64,000 bases of DNA from Prostheceraeus crozeri (taxonomy: Eukaryota > Platyhelminthes > Polycladida > Euryleptidae). The stretch spans positions 62,001 to 126,000 of the forward strand of contig CAJQUW010000891.1 in NCBI GenBank assembly GCA_907163375.1. The letters run 5' to 3'. Shown piece after piece: positions 51,530 through 64,000 of the stretch. Below the pieces are notes generated by a model that saw only the letters and a list, made by a program, of their open reading frames with translations, was not told the DNA's origin and did not search any database. The position numbers and the translations under genes were made by a program. The first letter of the stretch is position 1; every line of letters starts with the position of its first letter.

Positions 51530-53731
51530 TATCGAAATTCCCGGAATGGCCATAAAATTGTTTAAGCGACTATGTAAACGTGACTCATGATTGTGTATGA
51601 ATAAAATAGAGCTATTACAGCTATTACAGTGATGCAGAGCTCAGCAGGACCCCACAGACTTAGATTGTTTGTTCTTGTAAGTTCGCTGATGATGCTATGA
51701 ATGGGAATTTTCACTCGGGCTGTGAGAAGTTATTGAATGAGTGGAGATCTCAATGCATTTGTTGAAAAATAAAAACAGCCCTTCATCGCTTGCGCTTCAG
51801 ATTATTCAAATCGTCACGAATTGCATCAAATTTTAAGAAATCGCATCCATATATCAGCTCTTTCTCCCTACATCAGAATCTGATTGATTTCTGACAGTTT
51901 GACAAATTGACCAAAAGATCCTAAGAGCATCTCCGCGACAAATTCGCCAGATGGGTGTGCAGAGAAATTCGACTTGTGCCTCGAAACGACACTCACGGCT
52001 CTTGCATAATCTGGTGAATGGTAAGATAAGACAAATATTCGACCAATCGATGATGATTGCAGCAGTCCTGGTAACCTTGTTCGTCCATACATAACAGGGA
52101 GAGGCTACAGGTTGTCCTTTGAAATTATGTTTCCGGGGATGGATCTCAGTGATGGAGCCGCGAGTATAATCACTCATAAAATCATTCTTGCATTCAGAAA
52201 GTCTAAGGAAATCGCCTGATGAAATCTTCGCCAATGCAAAAAGCTGTAGCATGATAGTTTACAAGTTTACGTACCAGCGATGAAACCGGGTCATCGGGTC
52301 AAAAGCATCATTCGGTGACCAAGTCATTGATCCGTTTGACTTATCTGCTTTTGTGTAGCCATAGAGCAAGCTTTTAGTCAGATTGTGAAGTCAGAGTGAA
52401 TAATCCGTTATACTTCATAATACTATGAACTTGTAAATTACTAGGTGATTGGAAATGCAATTAATTATTATTCAACGGTGAAAGACAAGCAAGGATTTAG
52501 TGCGTGTAAGCACAGCTATGAAAAAGAATACATGAGGCAGTGATGTAAATTCACCAATATTTTTTCAGAAAAATTGGTTATTTTGAGAGATATCGGCTTC
52601 ACAAACAAATAAATGAATAAAGTCACTAAATTCTTATTACCATAAACACTTTTTTATTTATAAACTAAGTTAGAGGGAATCACTTTTTAAAGTTGCCAGG
52701 TTAATGACTTCACAACTTTTGGTAGACTTAATTTAAAGTACAAATATTACAAATGGAACTCATTATTCCTTATCTTACAGGAATTTTGTGCGCATTTGAT
52801 CGAGGTCAACAATTCGTACTATCAGCATTTAATTTACAGTACATACAGTGTAATGTAGTGGAAAAAATGAAAGGGAGGGGCAATTATTAATATTATTATT
52901 TATTTTTATGTCATGCTGCCCTTTACTTCAGTCTTGTTGTCATTATTTGTTTTGCCCCTAGTCACGTGTATTTTGTGCTTGTAGATCCATACAAGAGACT
53001 GAAAAGACAGTTGCTGATTGGATATTGGCGGTCTATGAAATGTCTTGGAGCGCGCACCTCCTCTTGGTAGTGCGCATTCTTAATTGAGGAATCCTGCAAC
53101 TAAGACGATGATAATTATTTGCAGACCATATTTGATCGGCTTAGCGGGATAATTGCCAAGAACTGCAAAGTTGGGCATAACACAAATTCCTTTGCAAGTA
53201 ATTATCAACATGTCTGCAAGTTTCAGGAAAATAGCTTGTTATAAAAACATATGCTTCACAGATTTCTGAGTGTCAAAAACTGAGATCTGCTTGTGAGAGA
53301 AAAAGTTGGGTTTTGACATGCAATAAGATCTTGATTATTGTGACCAAAGCAGGAGGTGTCCGAGTCATCACCGAAACAAACCAACATTATGTAAAACTAT
53401 GATACAAGTGCAATTGTAAATATGTAACACTGCGTAGAATGTCAAACGTTTTTAATGAATCGAGTTGTTGATAATTACATAATATTATGTAATAACTTAT
53501 AGTGATATGATATATGAATTGGAAAATGTATCTTTATTAGCAAAAGAATCGTGTTGTAGAAATTCCTGAAGGAAAATCCCTGTCGCAGTGCGTTCCGGCA
53601 CATGCATAGTATTTTCTTACAGTAGTTCTACCTTGAGGCCATGGTGCTATAACTTTTACACGAGTTCGTATTGATTCATGTCAAAAGAATAAGGGTCATT
53701 ACAAAAACGTAAATTTCAGAAAAAGTGAGGG
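51530..53731. other. No supportable gene
   Basis: AT-rich intergenic. A 132-aa minus-strand ORF (51854-52252) has no recognisable motif and is not called. Confidence 0.4.
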
Positions 53732-54449
53732 GCGAAGGTTATCAGATTTTCTTGAAATTCACATGTTTTCATCATTTGGGTCTATCTAGATGAAATTCAA
53801 AATATTATGGTAAAAGTCTATCGGGAAGGTCACTTGCGTGTCCTTGACTTATTCGAATTTTTCTTTTTTTTAGAGAATTTATGAAAAATCACATAAATCT
53901 TTGACGGCCTACATCACCGATCTCGCAGCGAAGTTGAGAAAAATTCTTCTTGGACTGCTTAATTAATACCCAACCATAGATGCTTCAAGCAGAATTCATA
54001 ACTTTTTCGCTGCGAGAAAATTTCTGTGGACCCTCAAAAAAAATAAAGATTTTCAGAAATTTTTGAAAAAATCGAGTTTTCAGACATATCCTAAAAAATG
54101 CAAAAGTAATTTTACGGTCCCTTCTTCCGCAGGCGACTACAAATACATCCAAATGATTGTAAAAAAGTATTTAGAAAATCACCAGGGATCGGGAAAGCAG
54201 CTTTTGAACCTCAAATTATATGAACAATATTCAGTTTTTTACATCTTTGACTCACACCTGACAATTTCTTGCAGCAGCTACGCCAATTCTGATAGGTCGA
54301 GTGTTTTACGCTTCACATGATCTATCTGAAACTGTAAACAGAATCAACGTTTTCCACCCAGAAGCATGTGTTTTTGAATTTGAAAATGTGGCAAAATTAG
54401 ATCGTTTTTTTTGCTGCTACTACCAAATTCATAAGTAGTATGTGCTTTG
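53732..54449. repeat. 718-bp inverted repeat, left arm
   Basis: Reverse complement of 59088-59805 with only a few substitutions and no net length difference. Contains an 85-aa ORF (54063-54320) present in both arms with one change (Tyr/Asp); no family recognised. An internal TTCGCTGCGAG/CTCGCAGCGAA inverted pair lies at about 53925-54020. Its inner edge is the left boundary of a hAT-like element. Confidence 0.9.
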
Positions 54450-57221
54450 CAGTGGACGTGGCGGCGCGAAAACCTGGCGTATTACGCGAACGAAACGCGA
54501 GTACGCGAATTTAAGAGAAAAATGATGACATTACGCGAAATTTATCATTTCATAATTCGAAGGTTTAATTTTACCATTTTGATCATTTTTGCATGTTTTC
54601 ATCTACAGAGATGTTTATATTCATGCTCCATCCGCTGATGATATAATAGTGTAACTCTACAAAAATATATTGCTACACTTCATCAAAGTGAATTCGACTT
54701 CTTCTCCTTGTTGGAGCACCGCCGTTTCAGAATCCATGATATGGTTGAATCTCTATGACATGATCATCGCCGAAAGGGCTCGGAGAATGCGCAATGGTAT
54801 GTCATAATCAAAGCGAGCTTTTGGTCAGGAGTGTATCAAGGCATTTTTCGTAATTGTAGCAGAAAAGTTGAAAGACTATCTCCCTTTCGGGAACAATTTC
54901 CTAAAGTCTTGTAAAGATGTTAGCCGTCTATTGCAAGACCACGAAAATTTCGAAAAATGGACTCTACAAGTGGTGCGATCGATACCGTCCGTGCTTTGTG
55001 ACAGCAACGAATCTCAATTGAAAGTTGATATCCGACTTCATCAAAGCAGTCTGTCAGGATCCTCTCAAGATCGTGGCGATGCGTCTACATTTTGGAAGAA
55101 GGTCGAAGTAAGTGGAAAAGTGCCAACTTCGAACTTTTCCATATTGGTCGACATATTGACCAAAAAAAGGCGCTCGCTCATACCTGAAAGAAGATGTGAA
55201 ACAGTTTCTTTTTCTTCTCGATGTACTTTTCCTGCAATCTTCTGATGACGAAAATCGCGTCAGTACATGACTTCCCTTGACGGTGCGCAAACTAGTGTTC
55301 ACCGATGTTGACCAGGCTCCTCAGTCTCTTGTCAAAACTTTTTTCGAAGATTTCCATACCGTGCTCCATGAGTCGTAAGCCATAGCATGTGTGACAGCTT
55401 AAAGGGTCTCCTTTAGCTTTGTACAACGCAACAGCTAGGTTGTTGCGCCACTGTTCAGGACAAACTTTCGTTTGCAAGATCTTCTGAAATAAGGCATGCA
55501 ATTCTCCCACGGTAGGTGACGTATAAATGAATGACTTTTTCCAGCCATAGTGGCTCAGTGTTGTCGCGTGATGAATTGTGTTCGTTCGTGGAATGCAGCA
55601 ACAAACATTCTATTGTCACTGTATGTTATCTATGATTCTGCTGTAGTTCAGTTATGAGCATTAAAGCCTCTGCTAAGGCAATATGACTTTTCATTACAAT
55701 AGGTCCAGGATCTCCACGAAATTTCAACATGTCAACCAGAAGGGCCAGGAGCTTTGCCTTTTCTCAGATTCTTTATAGCTTCCCTCACCTCATTCAGAGA
55801 AATATCTTCGATGGGTGCTTCAATTGAAGGAGCTTCGCTCAGAAAGATGGCGTTCTCTTCGTTTGATCTTCGGTCGAAATAACTTCTCCATACCTCTCTC
55901 ACTTCCTTTTCATTTATTTTGATTTCATCGTTTTTATCTTTGATGAAGTGGATGCCTTGCATGTCAGTCCTTTCCTTCTTCATCTGCGCTGTAATTCGGA
56001 ACATCTTGTTTCGTTCTGCATGAGCTGTCAAGCCTTCACTACCTTTCTCCCAAGCATTTCTCTTCGAAATTGCCACACAACGCCTGGCCTCAAGTCTTTT
56101 ATGCAGTGCGCGTGACGATCCGCCCCTTTTCCAGATCTCTGTCAAACTTTGTAAGCATCTTTCTTCTCCATAATGACCAGTTGTACATCTTCATTCCACT
56201 ACCAGGTCTCCCTCTCTCTGCCTCCTTGACCTTTCGATATGCCACACACCTTAACTCCAGCTTTCATTACACTCTCAACAAGTGTTTCCCAGCTGCCGTC
56301 TCCTTCGTGAACCTCTTTGGCGAATTCTTCTTCATATTATCGTCTTTCAGCTTCCAGAACTTGATCTTCTTCTTCGCAGTTCTCTTTCTCTTGATAAAGC
56401 CTTTAATGCTGATATCAGCCCTGACCATTCTGCATTGGCTCATGCAAGCCTCCCCAGGTACACTGCAGTGCAGTCCAGGACTGTCGCGCCAGCTTTTCTT
56501 CTCATGATCAACAAGTCAATCTTGTCTCGGAATCTCCTGCTTTATAGGTGCCGCTTAACCTCTATGACATTATCAGCCAAAGCACTTTTCATCATATTGC
56601 CGACTCCGTTCGTGGATGTGTCATTGCCCACATACCACAATTTGTACTTTTCTTCATTGATGCCGATTGACATACAGCCGTCATTTCTGTAGCGCACTTC
56701 TTGAATGTAATAGATCAACAATTGATAGATCAATAATATGATAGTATTCATTATATTATATCATATTATAGATCAATAATATTTATAGACAATAGTCAAT
56801 CAATGTATCAAATAGCGAGAACAATTCAGTTTTAAGAAGTAAGAAAATTGATAGCTCAAATGTTAGAATGATAAAGAGCTTCTGGACATGCACAATGCAT
56901 CACATGCATCTTACCGAACATGACTGCGAAACCAAGAAAACGTGAAACTCTCCAACTCCAAGAATATGAATGAACTGAAGTCCACCGAATTGAAGATCAG
57001 TGTCGGCAATCCAACACATTACATCAGAGATGTTCCCTCTCAGACGCTCACAAGCACTTACTCTTTAAGCGTCTGGTGAACATCGTGCTTTTCCAGCAAC
57101 AATATTAGAGCCATAAAGCTCATATTACGCGTTATTATAATAATAATTATTACAACTAGCGCGAATACGCGAAAATCATGACTACACGCGAAATTGGTAA
57201 AAATTCGCGCCACGACCACTG
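54450..57221. mobile_element. hAT-like element (2.77 kb) with 8-bp target duplication
   Basis: The ends CAGTGGACGTGGCGGCGCGAA and CCAGTGGTCGTGGCGCGAA (reverse complement of the right end) are inverted and are flanked by GTGCTTTG (54442-54449) and GTCCTTTG (57222-57229), an 8-bp duplication with one mismatch. ACGCGAA motifs recur inside both ends. The interior carries a degraded RTE-type LINE but no hAT transposase, so it is non-autonomous. Confidence 0.72.
55054..56751 (-). pseudogene. RTE-type LINE, endonuclease and RT remnants
   Basis: Minus strand, in order: Tyr-Lys-Leu-Trp-Tyr-Val-Gly then Gly-Val-Gly-Asn and Asn-Val-Ile-Glu-Val-Lys-Arg (endonuclease, 56542-56751); a linker with Leu-Arg-Lys-Gly-Lys-Ala-Pro-Gly-Pro (55732-56145); Tyr-Lys-Ala-Lys-Gly-Asp ... 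Gly-Leu-Arg-Leu-Met-Glu-His (RT fingers, 55292-55510); and a decayed continuation (55054-55302). Many frameshifts. It sits inside the hAT-like element. Confidence 0.78.
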
Positions 57222-57229
57222 GTCCTTTG

Positions 57230-59087
57230 TTATTAGCAAATAATTAACCTCAATGAAAGGATATACTCGATGACTAAAGAAAATAAGTTTATTAATTATT
57301 ATGACTCATATTTTTTAAAGCAAAACATTTCAACTTAGTTAATTCTAGTCCCTATTTCAAATCTAGGAAAATCTTTTTCAGGATTATCATGGCCTGTAAA
57401 ATCCTCTACAGTTAACTAGTGTTAGTTCTTCAATGTTCTTCGCAATGTCCTCCCTTTGATATCTGTGAATATCGGGAGACTTGGAGTACCGGAAATATTG
57501 TCCTGCTTTGGCTAGCGTACTGACTTCCGCCCAATTTTCACCAATCGCAATTCTTTGTCCAGGATATTGATCGCTTAAGTAATCGACACAGACTCTATCA
57601 TTTGTCGAATAATTTTCTTCTTTAGTCAAGTGAGAAGTAAATAAAGATCGGTGTTATGTCTGACTTGGTTCACAATAAGCTTACTCTTCTTTTACCTTAG
57701 AAAGCTCGAGATTAAAATGATCTACTTCTTCATTTTATATATCATGGCTTAATCCGGCACAATCTGCCGTCGACGAATTTTTCTAGCATTCATGATGGAT
57801 AGGTGTAATACTGTGAGGGGAGGACAAGGTGAATTATAGACACTTGAGAGGAAAAACTTTCCTTGGTGGTTGTTTCTTCGAAGTGGGCGTTCAATGTCTT
57901 GAGCAGTTCAGCCGATTTGATTTCTGATCTCCAATAGGCCTGAGTTTCCAATACATGTCGTTATAAGCTATTTTTCGCCCTCTCTAGCCGAACTGTTGAG
58001 TCCTTTTTGGACGAAGCGCATCGTCAACTGTAGCCAAATAGTTCTGTGCTTATTTCAATTCTTTTTATTCTCAGGACATTTCCTACTAATCAGTTGCAGC
58101 GATTAAAAAAATGATGGCCTCTTTCATGCATTCGTGTAACCATGCAGTATGCGCGGAATATAGGCCCTACATGTACACAATATTTATAAATTTTCAAGTA
58201 TGCTGCTTGGTTTAGACAGAGTCACGGGAGCTTCGATGTCGTGTGTGTGAAGGATTCCCAGAAATTTTCGGATGGTCCGTAATGAGCGGAAATTGCGAGA
58301 GACTAGCACATTACAGCAAAAAAAATTGTCATTAATTCATCAAATTTGAAGCTCAAAAGCATTCGTCGAGAAGACTAATTCAGGGAGATCCAAGAAGTAG
58401 CCGATGCTAATGTACACTACTCTCAGCAAAGGCATGAAATAACTGGGATATAATTTTATCAAGCTGTATTTGTGGAAAGACTTGATAAACGCTTGTACCA
58501 GAAACCATATGTACCGCGTGATTACTTACCGGTACATAAGTAGAAATTGTGTAAATGTTTACCGATTATCTTATGAGCTTCTAACTATGATCGTTTTTAT
58601 CAATGAAAAGTTGCCGCGACTCTTATAGCATCCGCGAACTTCTTGCCTAAGTATTTTCTGGCGAGAGCCACTTATGATCTGTTTACCGGCTTCACGTGTT
58701 GATGAAAGCAGGAAGTCCTTCCCATTCAATTCCTAGGTCTGTGTCTGTGATTCACTCATCTTGTCTATATAATTAAGTAATTCGGTCAGCCTTTTGTCTC
58801 TCAATAAATTTAGAAAATTCAGCTGCCTTTCAAGTAATAAAGGGAAAATATGAAACGTGTTTCAACATTTAATTGTTTAGAGATGCAATCAAAACTCTTT
58901 AATTACGACCGTGAATGAGCTAGGACTCTAGAGTCCCTAATTAACGGATTATAATATACTATGCTTTTGATAACACAAATTGAGAGGGTGACCAAGGCTG
59001 GGATAGACAACATAGGAAAGGAGCATATAATCCATCGAATTTCGAATGAACGATTTTCGACAATAAACGAATAGTATCTTTTAGTTA
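57230..59087. other. Loop of the inverted repeat; no supportable gene
   Basis: AT-rich. An 80-aa minus-strand ORF (57387-57629) has no known motif. Confidence 0.4.
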
Positions 59088-59805
59088 CAAAGCACATACT
59101 ACTCATAAATTTGGTAGTGGCAGCAAAAAAAACGATCTAATTTTGCCACATTTTCAAATTCAAAAACACATGCTTCTGGGTGGAAAACGTTGATTCTGTT
59201 TACAGTTTCAGATAGATCATGTGAAGCGTAAAACACTCGACCTATCAGAATTGGCGTAGCTGCTGCAAGAAATTGTCAGGTGTGAGTCAAAGATGTCAAA
59301 AACTGAATATTGTTCATATAATTTGAGGTTCAAAAGCTGCTTTCCCGATCCCTGGTGATTTTCTAAATACTTTTTTACAATCATTTGGATGTATTTGTAG
59401 TCGCCTGCGGAAGAAGGGACCGTAAAATTACTTTTGCATTTTTTAGGATATGTCTGAAAACTCGATTTTTTCAAAAATTTCTGAAAATCTTTATTTTTTT
59501 TGAGGGTCCACAGAAATTTTCTCGCAGCGAAAAAGTTATGAATTCTGCTTGAAGCATCTATGGTTGGGTATTAATTAAGCAATCCAAGAAGAATTTTTCT
59601 CAACTTCGCTGCGAGATCGGTGATGTAGGCCGTCAAAGATTTATGTGATTTTTCATAAATTCTCTAAAAAAAAGAAAAATTCGAATAAGTCAAGGACACG
59701 CAAGTGACCTTCCCGATAGACTTTTTCCATAATATTTTGAATTTCATCTAGATAGACCCAAATGATGAAAACATGTGAATTTCAAGAAAATCTGATAACC
59801 TTCGC
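59088..59805. repeat. 718-bp inverted repeat, right arm
   Basis: Reverse complement of 53732-54449. The minus strand carries the second copy of the 85-aa ORF (59217-59474). Confidence 0.9.
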
Positions 59806-59806
59806 T

Positions 59807-62017
59807 ACAGGCCATTTGACGTTTTGGTGTAGAATGACCCATAAGCGGACTATATGCTATAAATGAATGTCATCGTATTTATTAGTCAAATAATTCGAGG
59901 TATCAATCCATACTGGCTTTCCTCACTGGAGGCCTGCTACTGAGTTGCCTAGAAGATTGATGTTGTATTAGTGAAACAAACTGTCCAGTTTATGCGAATG
60001 AGTGAGATTTATTGCATAATGTTGATAAATAAGCCCAAAGAATATAGATAATGATATACACAAACTGATAATGCTCGTATACACACATTTTCCTTTGAAT
60101 TTTTTATTACACAATCGTTTTCACTGTGATTTTCGTAAATCACGTGCAACTAGCCGAAAAGTCGATATGTATAGTAATCATTTTACATCCAGTTATCAAG
60201 ATACTTATATGATACTGATGTTATCGGAAATGTGTAGTCTATTTTTTATATAACTTCTTGAAACTTTCTGAGTTATCGATTGAAAAATACGAGATCTACC
60301 AGCATTGTACTATTTTGTAGATAATCGTCTAGATTGCTTAGTCAATGTAGATTGCGTCATACTTCAACTACTTCAACTCCCATATGCTTCAGCAACTCGT
60401 GGCTTCTAATAAATGCATCATCAGTAAACAGGAATCCTCACACAAAATTCAACGAGAGAATAGTGGTGTCAGCGATCAATGACAATGACAACCTTTCATC
60501 GTAAAGCTTGGACATGGTTACAAAAATATACATTTTTGTACCAGCATGTAGTCTAATATTCTCAATCTACATAAGTTCGTACAATTCGTGGTACGCATGT
60601 TTTGCTTTGGAGAGTGAGCCCCTTATTTGTCATTTAGTTTATCTTCACCTAACTCAAGATAACGGGAGGCCATGATGATAAAAAAGCTGAAGCCAAAACT
60701 TAATAACAAGATTCAGCTTGAATGTAAAGAAACAGTAAAGGAAATGTCAGAGTTTCATCCCCAACGAATGCAGTTTCTGCCAGTGGTATGCCTCCGTTAA
60801 CAGCCAAAAAAATTCTTTTTACAACAACAAATGTTTTAGCCCTCCTACCGAAAAATCGCTCCCGCTTGCCTGATCTCGGCGACAAGTCAAAGCGTGACAT
60901 CCGACACTGTCCTATCATGGTGTACATTTTGGAGACCTGGGGCAAGTCGTGTCAGACGAGAACACATCCATCCCAAGCCACCACTTACCAAGAACAGACA
61001 CATCATTTGGTTGAACAGTTAAATTTAGTCAAGCTGAGGGAGCCTTAATTGCGCTGAGATTAATCACAGACTCCTAGATATATAGCACCTGGACGGCTAC
61101 ACGCAAGACGGCTTGTTTGACCTTAATTGTCGATGAAAGAATGTGATTATATTTAGTAAAGTGAAAACGAAAAGTATAAAGAAAAAGAAGTGAAAGTTTC
61201 TGGAAGTCGGAGGAACATGGGACTGCAACTAGCTGATCATCGTTGACTGAAAATGGAATATTGACTGTATAAAAACAAGGAAGTGTTTGAAAGTAGTGTT
61301 ATCAAAAACCATAGTGTTGGACAACATAATTATTGTACGAATTGTAATCAATGTATGAATCACGTAGACTTGTGGTTGGTAGGAACAGTTTCTGCAGCGG
61401 CAGCTTAACTAAGGCCACATCAGCCGTCTCTTTCGTGAACGTATCCGATCCCATCCTGGTCTATTTGGTTGTGGAAATAGTACGAAAATGCCGATTCTAA
61501 TAAAGTGGATGGCATTTTGGAACTTGATAATCTCGCTTCTCTGGAGGAAGCAAAAATGATACTTGCCTCTGAAGGTCACATTCCGTTTCAGAGTTTTGGC
61601 GAAATTTGAATAACATGCAAAATTAACTTACATATTTTATTGCTAGTCAAATTCCCAAGGAGTAAGACAAATTTAATCATTCACAATGAATTGTGACTAT
61701 AGCGGTTATCCTCGACGATCCAACTTTGCAAAATCGAGCCACTGTGACTTTGCTGCTGCTTCCTTTTAGTTTCATGTTGCCTTGGTCAAATATCGGTTTC
61801 AATCGAAGAATTCACTCAACGAGATTTCACTCATTCACGAGGAAAGGTTACAAATATGCTCGAACAATGGTTTAATTATTGCCGATCTGATCAGATGTGT
61901 GGATGCTTGCACTTTTTGATCGAACAACTTTAACTTTTGAATAAGTGAATTTTTAAAATGAATTTTGAAGAAGATTGTAATTGATCAAATTCATGCAGCT
62001 AGCCCTCATCCTGCAAC
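59807..62017. other. No supportable gene
   Basis: Intergenic, AT-rich. Short ORFs (for example 60788-61048 on +) lack recognisable motifs. Confidence 0.4.
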
Positions 62018-62019
62018 TA

Positions 62020-63547
62020 CAGTAAAACCTGCTTGTAGTGGACCCTCTCCGTAATGGACACTCGTACGCAATGGACACTTTGTCCTGCATAATTTGCATT
62101 TCTCATTGGAATGCCCCTTGCCATAGTGGACACCTGCTCAACGTGGACAATGGACAGCATTTTGTGACAATCTCCCTCAATAGGTGTGGACAAACACATC
62201 ATCAAAGTGGTTAATTCTCAAGATGAGATTGCTGTGTATGGCAATCTCGTCTTAAGTTTTGTTATGAAAACACGATGATTGACACGAATTGACATTATTC
62301 CCATCTCATGATAATTAAATTAACACATTGCCGCACTTGTAAACAGTCCAAACCAAGCAAAAGATAGATGATGTTGTCTGAAACTCTTCAAACTCGTCGG
62401 CCACTCACGATGAGGTGACATAATCGCTTAATTGACTTTCATGATAAAAGATGTCTTAAGCAAATTAAGACATCAATCTTTAATTTTAAACCGTCGACAA
62501 TCATTTAATGGAATTTAATGACGAAGAGAGTGTAGATATGATAATTAAGCTTCAAGAACGTTTTCGCATAATGCAGTTAAAGAGTTTGAAAGTGGCCAGA
62601 CAAACTCATATTGACAATTTTTTTTAAACCACGATAGACAGTTATCTTCTGAACTTGCGTGCTTTTTTGTGAGAAGAAATCTCTAAATAAAACATGTTCA
62701 ATTACACTGATCGATGTATTAAATGTTTGGTTTTAACGTCATGATAAAGGAAAGTGTGTAGATCATTATAATGCGTATATAAAGTGACCATTGACATAAT
62801 TCACTGACCAGAAAATACACGTATATCAATTAACAAATTCGTATACACGTACCAAACAGCATAAATTATTCAAATATTTAAGTTTCTCATGATACAGAAG
62901 CACGAATGGAGTTTACGGTGATCATATACAGTAACATAATATATGCATGATATTATATATTCTATTATGTATTTGCAAATAATTTCAGTATTTACATAAC
63001 ACTAACATACGCATGTGCAGAATATAACCACTATAAGTACTATCATATGATTAAAAAACGATAATAATAACGAGAAAGTGAGTATTGAAGTAAACGAAGA
63101 TGGACCCCTTTACATAATGGACACCTGTTCTCAATGGACACTTTGAGCTGCCAAAAATGGTGTCCATTAAATAGAGGGTTTACTGTATCAATTAACAAAT
63201 TCGTATACACGTACCAAACAGCATAAATTATTCAAATAATTAAGTTTCTCATGATACAGAAGTACGAATAGAGTTTACGGTGATCATATACAGTAACATA
63301 ATATATGCATGATATTATATATTCTATTATGTATTTGCAAATAATTTCAGTATTTACATAACACTAACATACGCATGTGCAGAATATAACCACTATAAGT
63401 ACTATCATATGATTAAAAAACGATAATAATAACGAGAAAGTGAGCATTGAAGTAAACGAAGATGGACCCCTTTACATAATGGACACCTGTTCTCAATGGA
63501 CACTTTGAGCTGCCAAAAATGGTGTCCATTAAATAGAGGGTTTACTG
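62020..63547. mobile_element. pogo/Tigger-like non-autonomous element
   Basis: Starts CAGTAAAACCT and ends AGGGTTTACTG, flanked by TA on both sides (62018-62019, 63548-63549), as in pogo-type Tc1/mariner elements. The TGGACAC-rich subterminal sequence on both sides is in opposite orientation. No transposase ORF. Confidence 0.75.
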
Positions 63548-63549
63548 TA
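62826..63549. repeat. 362-bp tandem duplication inside pogo-like element
   Basis: 62826-63187 and 63188-63549 are almost identical and each ends with the TTTACTGTA terminus, so the right end of the element is present twice in tandem. Confidence 0.9.
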
Positions 63550-64000
63550 TTGTTACTCCAGTCCACGAGTATGCGTATTTCATGAAGCTAATCAAATTAA
63601 AATATCCGACAGATAAGGACAACAAATTTGACCACAAGCCGCAAAATTTTTTATGCCGTCATGCCTAGTTTAGCCCGGATACCGCATGTCACTTAGTTGA
63701 CCTAGTAGATACCGTCGCAATACCAAAATGTGAATTATAAACACAATGATGCACAGATCCTTGGCTGCGGATGTATCAGAATTCATAATATAAATGATAT
63801 AGAGACATGTACTTTTCGCTGTGCGTACAATTGAACTGATGAAATGACATTACTGAGCAAAACGTGAATGTTATCCATCTATTCTCGCCCAACACAGTGG
63901 TTTGATAACAACGGTGAAACAATTTAAATTCATTTTTCTCGCATGTGAACACATCAGTTGAATGCATTTTCTCATTGAAGTATGCATTTGTACTGATCTG
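63550..64000. other. No supportable gene
   Basis: Intergenic to the window edge. Confidence 0.4.

Noticed and set aside
51854..52252. 132-aa minus-strand ORF
   Set aside because: No recognisable domain or splice context; kept only as intergenic.

Overview
The window is AT-rich, repeat-rich nuclear DNA from a eukaryote, most likely an invertebrate animal. The basis is spliceosomal GT-AG introns, AATAAA signals, a Polinton/Maverick (adintovirus-type) element, Penelope-like and LINE fragments, hAT-, pogo- and mariner-type DNA transposons, many MITEs and no bacterial gene order. The species cannot be named from the sequence. No tRNA, rRNA or CRISPR array was seen.

Region 1 (1-30.4 kb) is a virus-like Polinton present as two tandem copies. 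Copy 1 (1-11282) and copy 2 (11979-23081) are nearly identical where they align. Gene order on + is: a UBA/RING (IAP-like) gene, a Cys-rich unknown, a small basic protein, a 243-aa unknown, the packaging ATPase, a coiled-coil protein, the chromodomain integrase, a probable minor capsid protein, a pVI-like basic protein, the major capsid protein and an adenain-type protease. On - lie a TATA-binding-protein-like gene, an unknown ORF, the protein-primed DNA polymerase, a multi-exon gene and a small ORF. The copies share some lesions (a stop in the integrase, a LINE insertion, a UBA/RING frame break), so decay began before duplication. They then decayed separately: copy 1 keeps remnants of integrase, capsid and protease; copy 2 lost most of these but keeps an intact 243-aa gene and is joined to the polymerase. 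Copy 2 also carries a 2.5-kb DNA transposon.

The genes form the usual Polinton set: capsid, packaging ATPase, maturation protease, integrase and polymerase. To this are added host-like accessory genes: an IAP-type UBA-RING, a TBP-like factor and an intron-containing coiled-coil gene. Several transcription units share a TATATAAGGA box, which fits the presence of an element-encoded TBP-like protein. No copy appears autonomous, because integrase and polymerase are broken.

Region 2 (31-64 kb) has no convincing host gene. It holds a Penelope-like reverse transcriptase fragment, a 2.6-kb hAT-like element with an 8-bp target duplication (34787-37383), a cluster of hairpins and MITEs (38.0-40.1 kb), a 2.6-kb CAGGG-ended element with a minisatellite and a mariner fragment (41602-44168), an (AT)29 microsatellite, two LINE pieces (48.7-50.8 kb), a 718-bp inverted repeat (53732-54449 / 59088-59805) with a hAT-like element inserted exactly at the inner edge of one arm, and a pogo-like element with an internal 362-bp tandem duplication (62020-63547).
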